DNA from: AP-15 sp045802495
Lineage (GTDB): Bacteria; Pseudomonadota; Alphaproteobacteria; ATCC43930; CGMCC-115725
DNA: 6,094 nucleotides
Direction: 5' to 3'
Assembly: GCA_045802495.1 (NCBI GenBank)
Contig: JBJMQW010000194.1
Location: 1-6,094, forward strand
The notes beneath the pieces are model-generated. The model did no database searches. It was not told the origin of the DNA and saw only the letters and a list, made by a program, of their open reading frames with translations. This document shows, in pieces, positions 5,823 to 6,094 of this stretch (its first letter is position 1; each line of letters starts with the position of its first letter). Both the position numbers and the translations under genes were made by a program.

Positions 5823-6094
5823 TGCTCGAACTGAGGCCCAATTGCGAATACTGTGACGAGGATCTGCCGCCCGATGCGGAAGAGGCCCGCATCTGCAGCT
5901 ATGAGTGCACGTTCTGCGCCGATTGCGTCGAGACGCAGCTGCACAATGTTTGTCCGAATTGCGGCGGCGGCTTCGAGAAGCGGCCGATCCGGCCGAAGAC
6001 CGAGCGGCGCCCGGGCGTCTCGCTCGACCACCGGCCGGCTTCGACGACGCGCCGGCATATTCGCTACGACGACGGCGAGATCGCCGCGTTTTCG
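5822..6094 (+). CDS. DUF1272 domain protein, N-terminal part (runs off the right edge)
   Basis: The ATG at 5822 overlaps the previous gene's TGA by one base (TGATG), and 91 codons stay open to the window end; the stop is not visible. The product begins MLELRPNCEYCDEDLPPD and continues with CSYECTFCADCVE and VCPNCGGGFEKRP, the signature of DUF1272, a small cysteine-rich family of unknown function. Eight cysteines form four close pairs: C8/C11, C25/C29, C32/C35 and C44/C47, consistent with two zinc sites in a compact zinc-ribbon or RING-like fold. Residues 54-82 are basic and proline-containing, followed by a short acidic stretch. No separate ribosome site precedes it, so it probably depends on translation of the DJ-1/PfpI gene. 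Confidence 0.85.
   Translation, partial: MLELRPNCEYCDEDLPPDAEEARICSYECTFCADCVETQLHNVCPNCGGGFEKRPIRPKTERRPGVSLDHRPASTTRRHIRYDDGEIAAFS

Overview
The window is GC-rich, densely coding bacterial DNA. The gene families (a winged-helix/TolB-like/TPR regulator, a COG3618-type amidohydrolase, a GlxA-like AraC regulator, a DUF1272 protein) and the codon use fit a soil-type Alphaproteobacterium, possibly Hyphomicrobiales/Bradyrhizobium-like. That assignment is inference from gene content only. I see no rRNA, tRNA, CRISPR array, insertion sequence or phage gene.

Layout. 1-321: no convincing gene, but one site matching the CRP consensus (123-138). 322-1894 (minus): a DNA-binding regulator with an N-terminal winged helix, a TolB-like middle domain and C-terminal TPRs. 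Its frame is broken by one extra base in a run of six G (plus-strand C at 1443-1448); removing one base gives a normal full-length protein. 1895-2305: divergent intergenic region with a 19-bp tandem repeat (1927-1964) just upstream of the regulator. 2306-3133 and 3156-4004 (plus): a two-gene operon, a metal-hydrolase-fold amidohydrolase followed 22 nt later by an atypical short-chain dehydrogenase/reductase (SDR). 4005-4048: convergent gap with a possible hairpin. 4049-5041 (minus): a GlxA-type regulator, DJ-1/PfpI domain plus AraC helix-turn-helix. 5042-5126: divergent promoter region. 5127-5822 (plus): an isonitrile-hydratase-like DJ-1/PfpI protein. 5822-6094 (plus): the start of a DUF1272 zinc-finger-like gene overlapping the previous stop by one base and running off the right edge.

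How the genes may work together. The window holds two regulator/enzyme modules. In module 1 the frameshifted regulator faces an amidohydrolase-SDR operon that looks catabolic; substrate and product are unknown. In module 2 a regulator whose sensor domain is homologous to the neighbouring enzyme diverges from that enzyme, which appears to be translationally coupled to DUF1272. The shared fold suggests, but does not prove, that the regulator senses a molecule related to the enzyme's substrate or product. The most unusual points are the SDR lacking the normal Tyr-x3-Lys pair and carrying an insert in its nucleotide-binding loop, the amidohydrolase with Gln in place of the first HxH histidine, and the tandem repeat beside the broken regulator.
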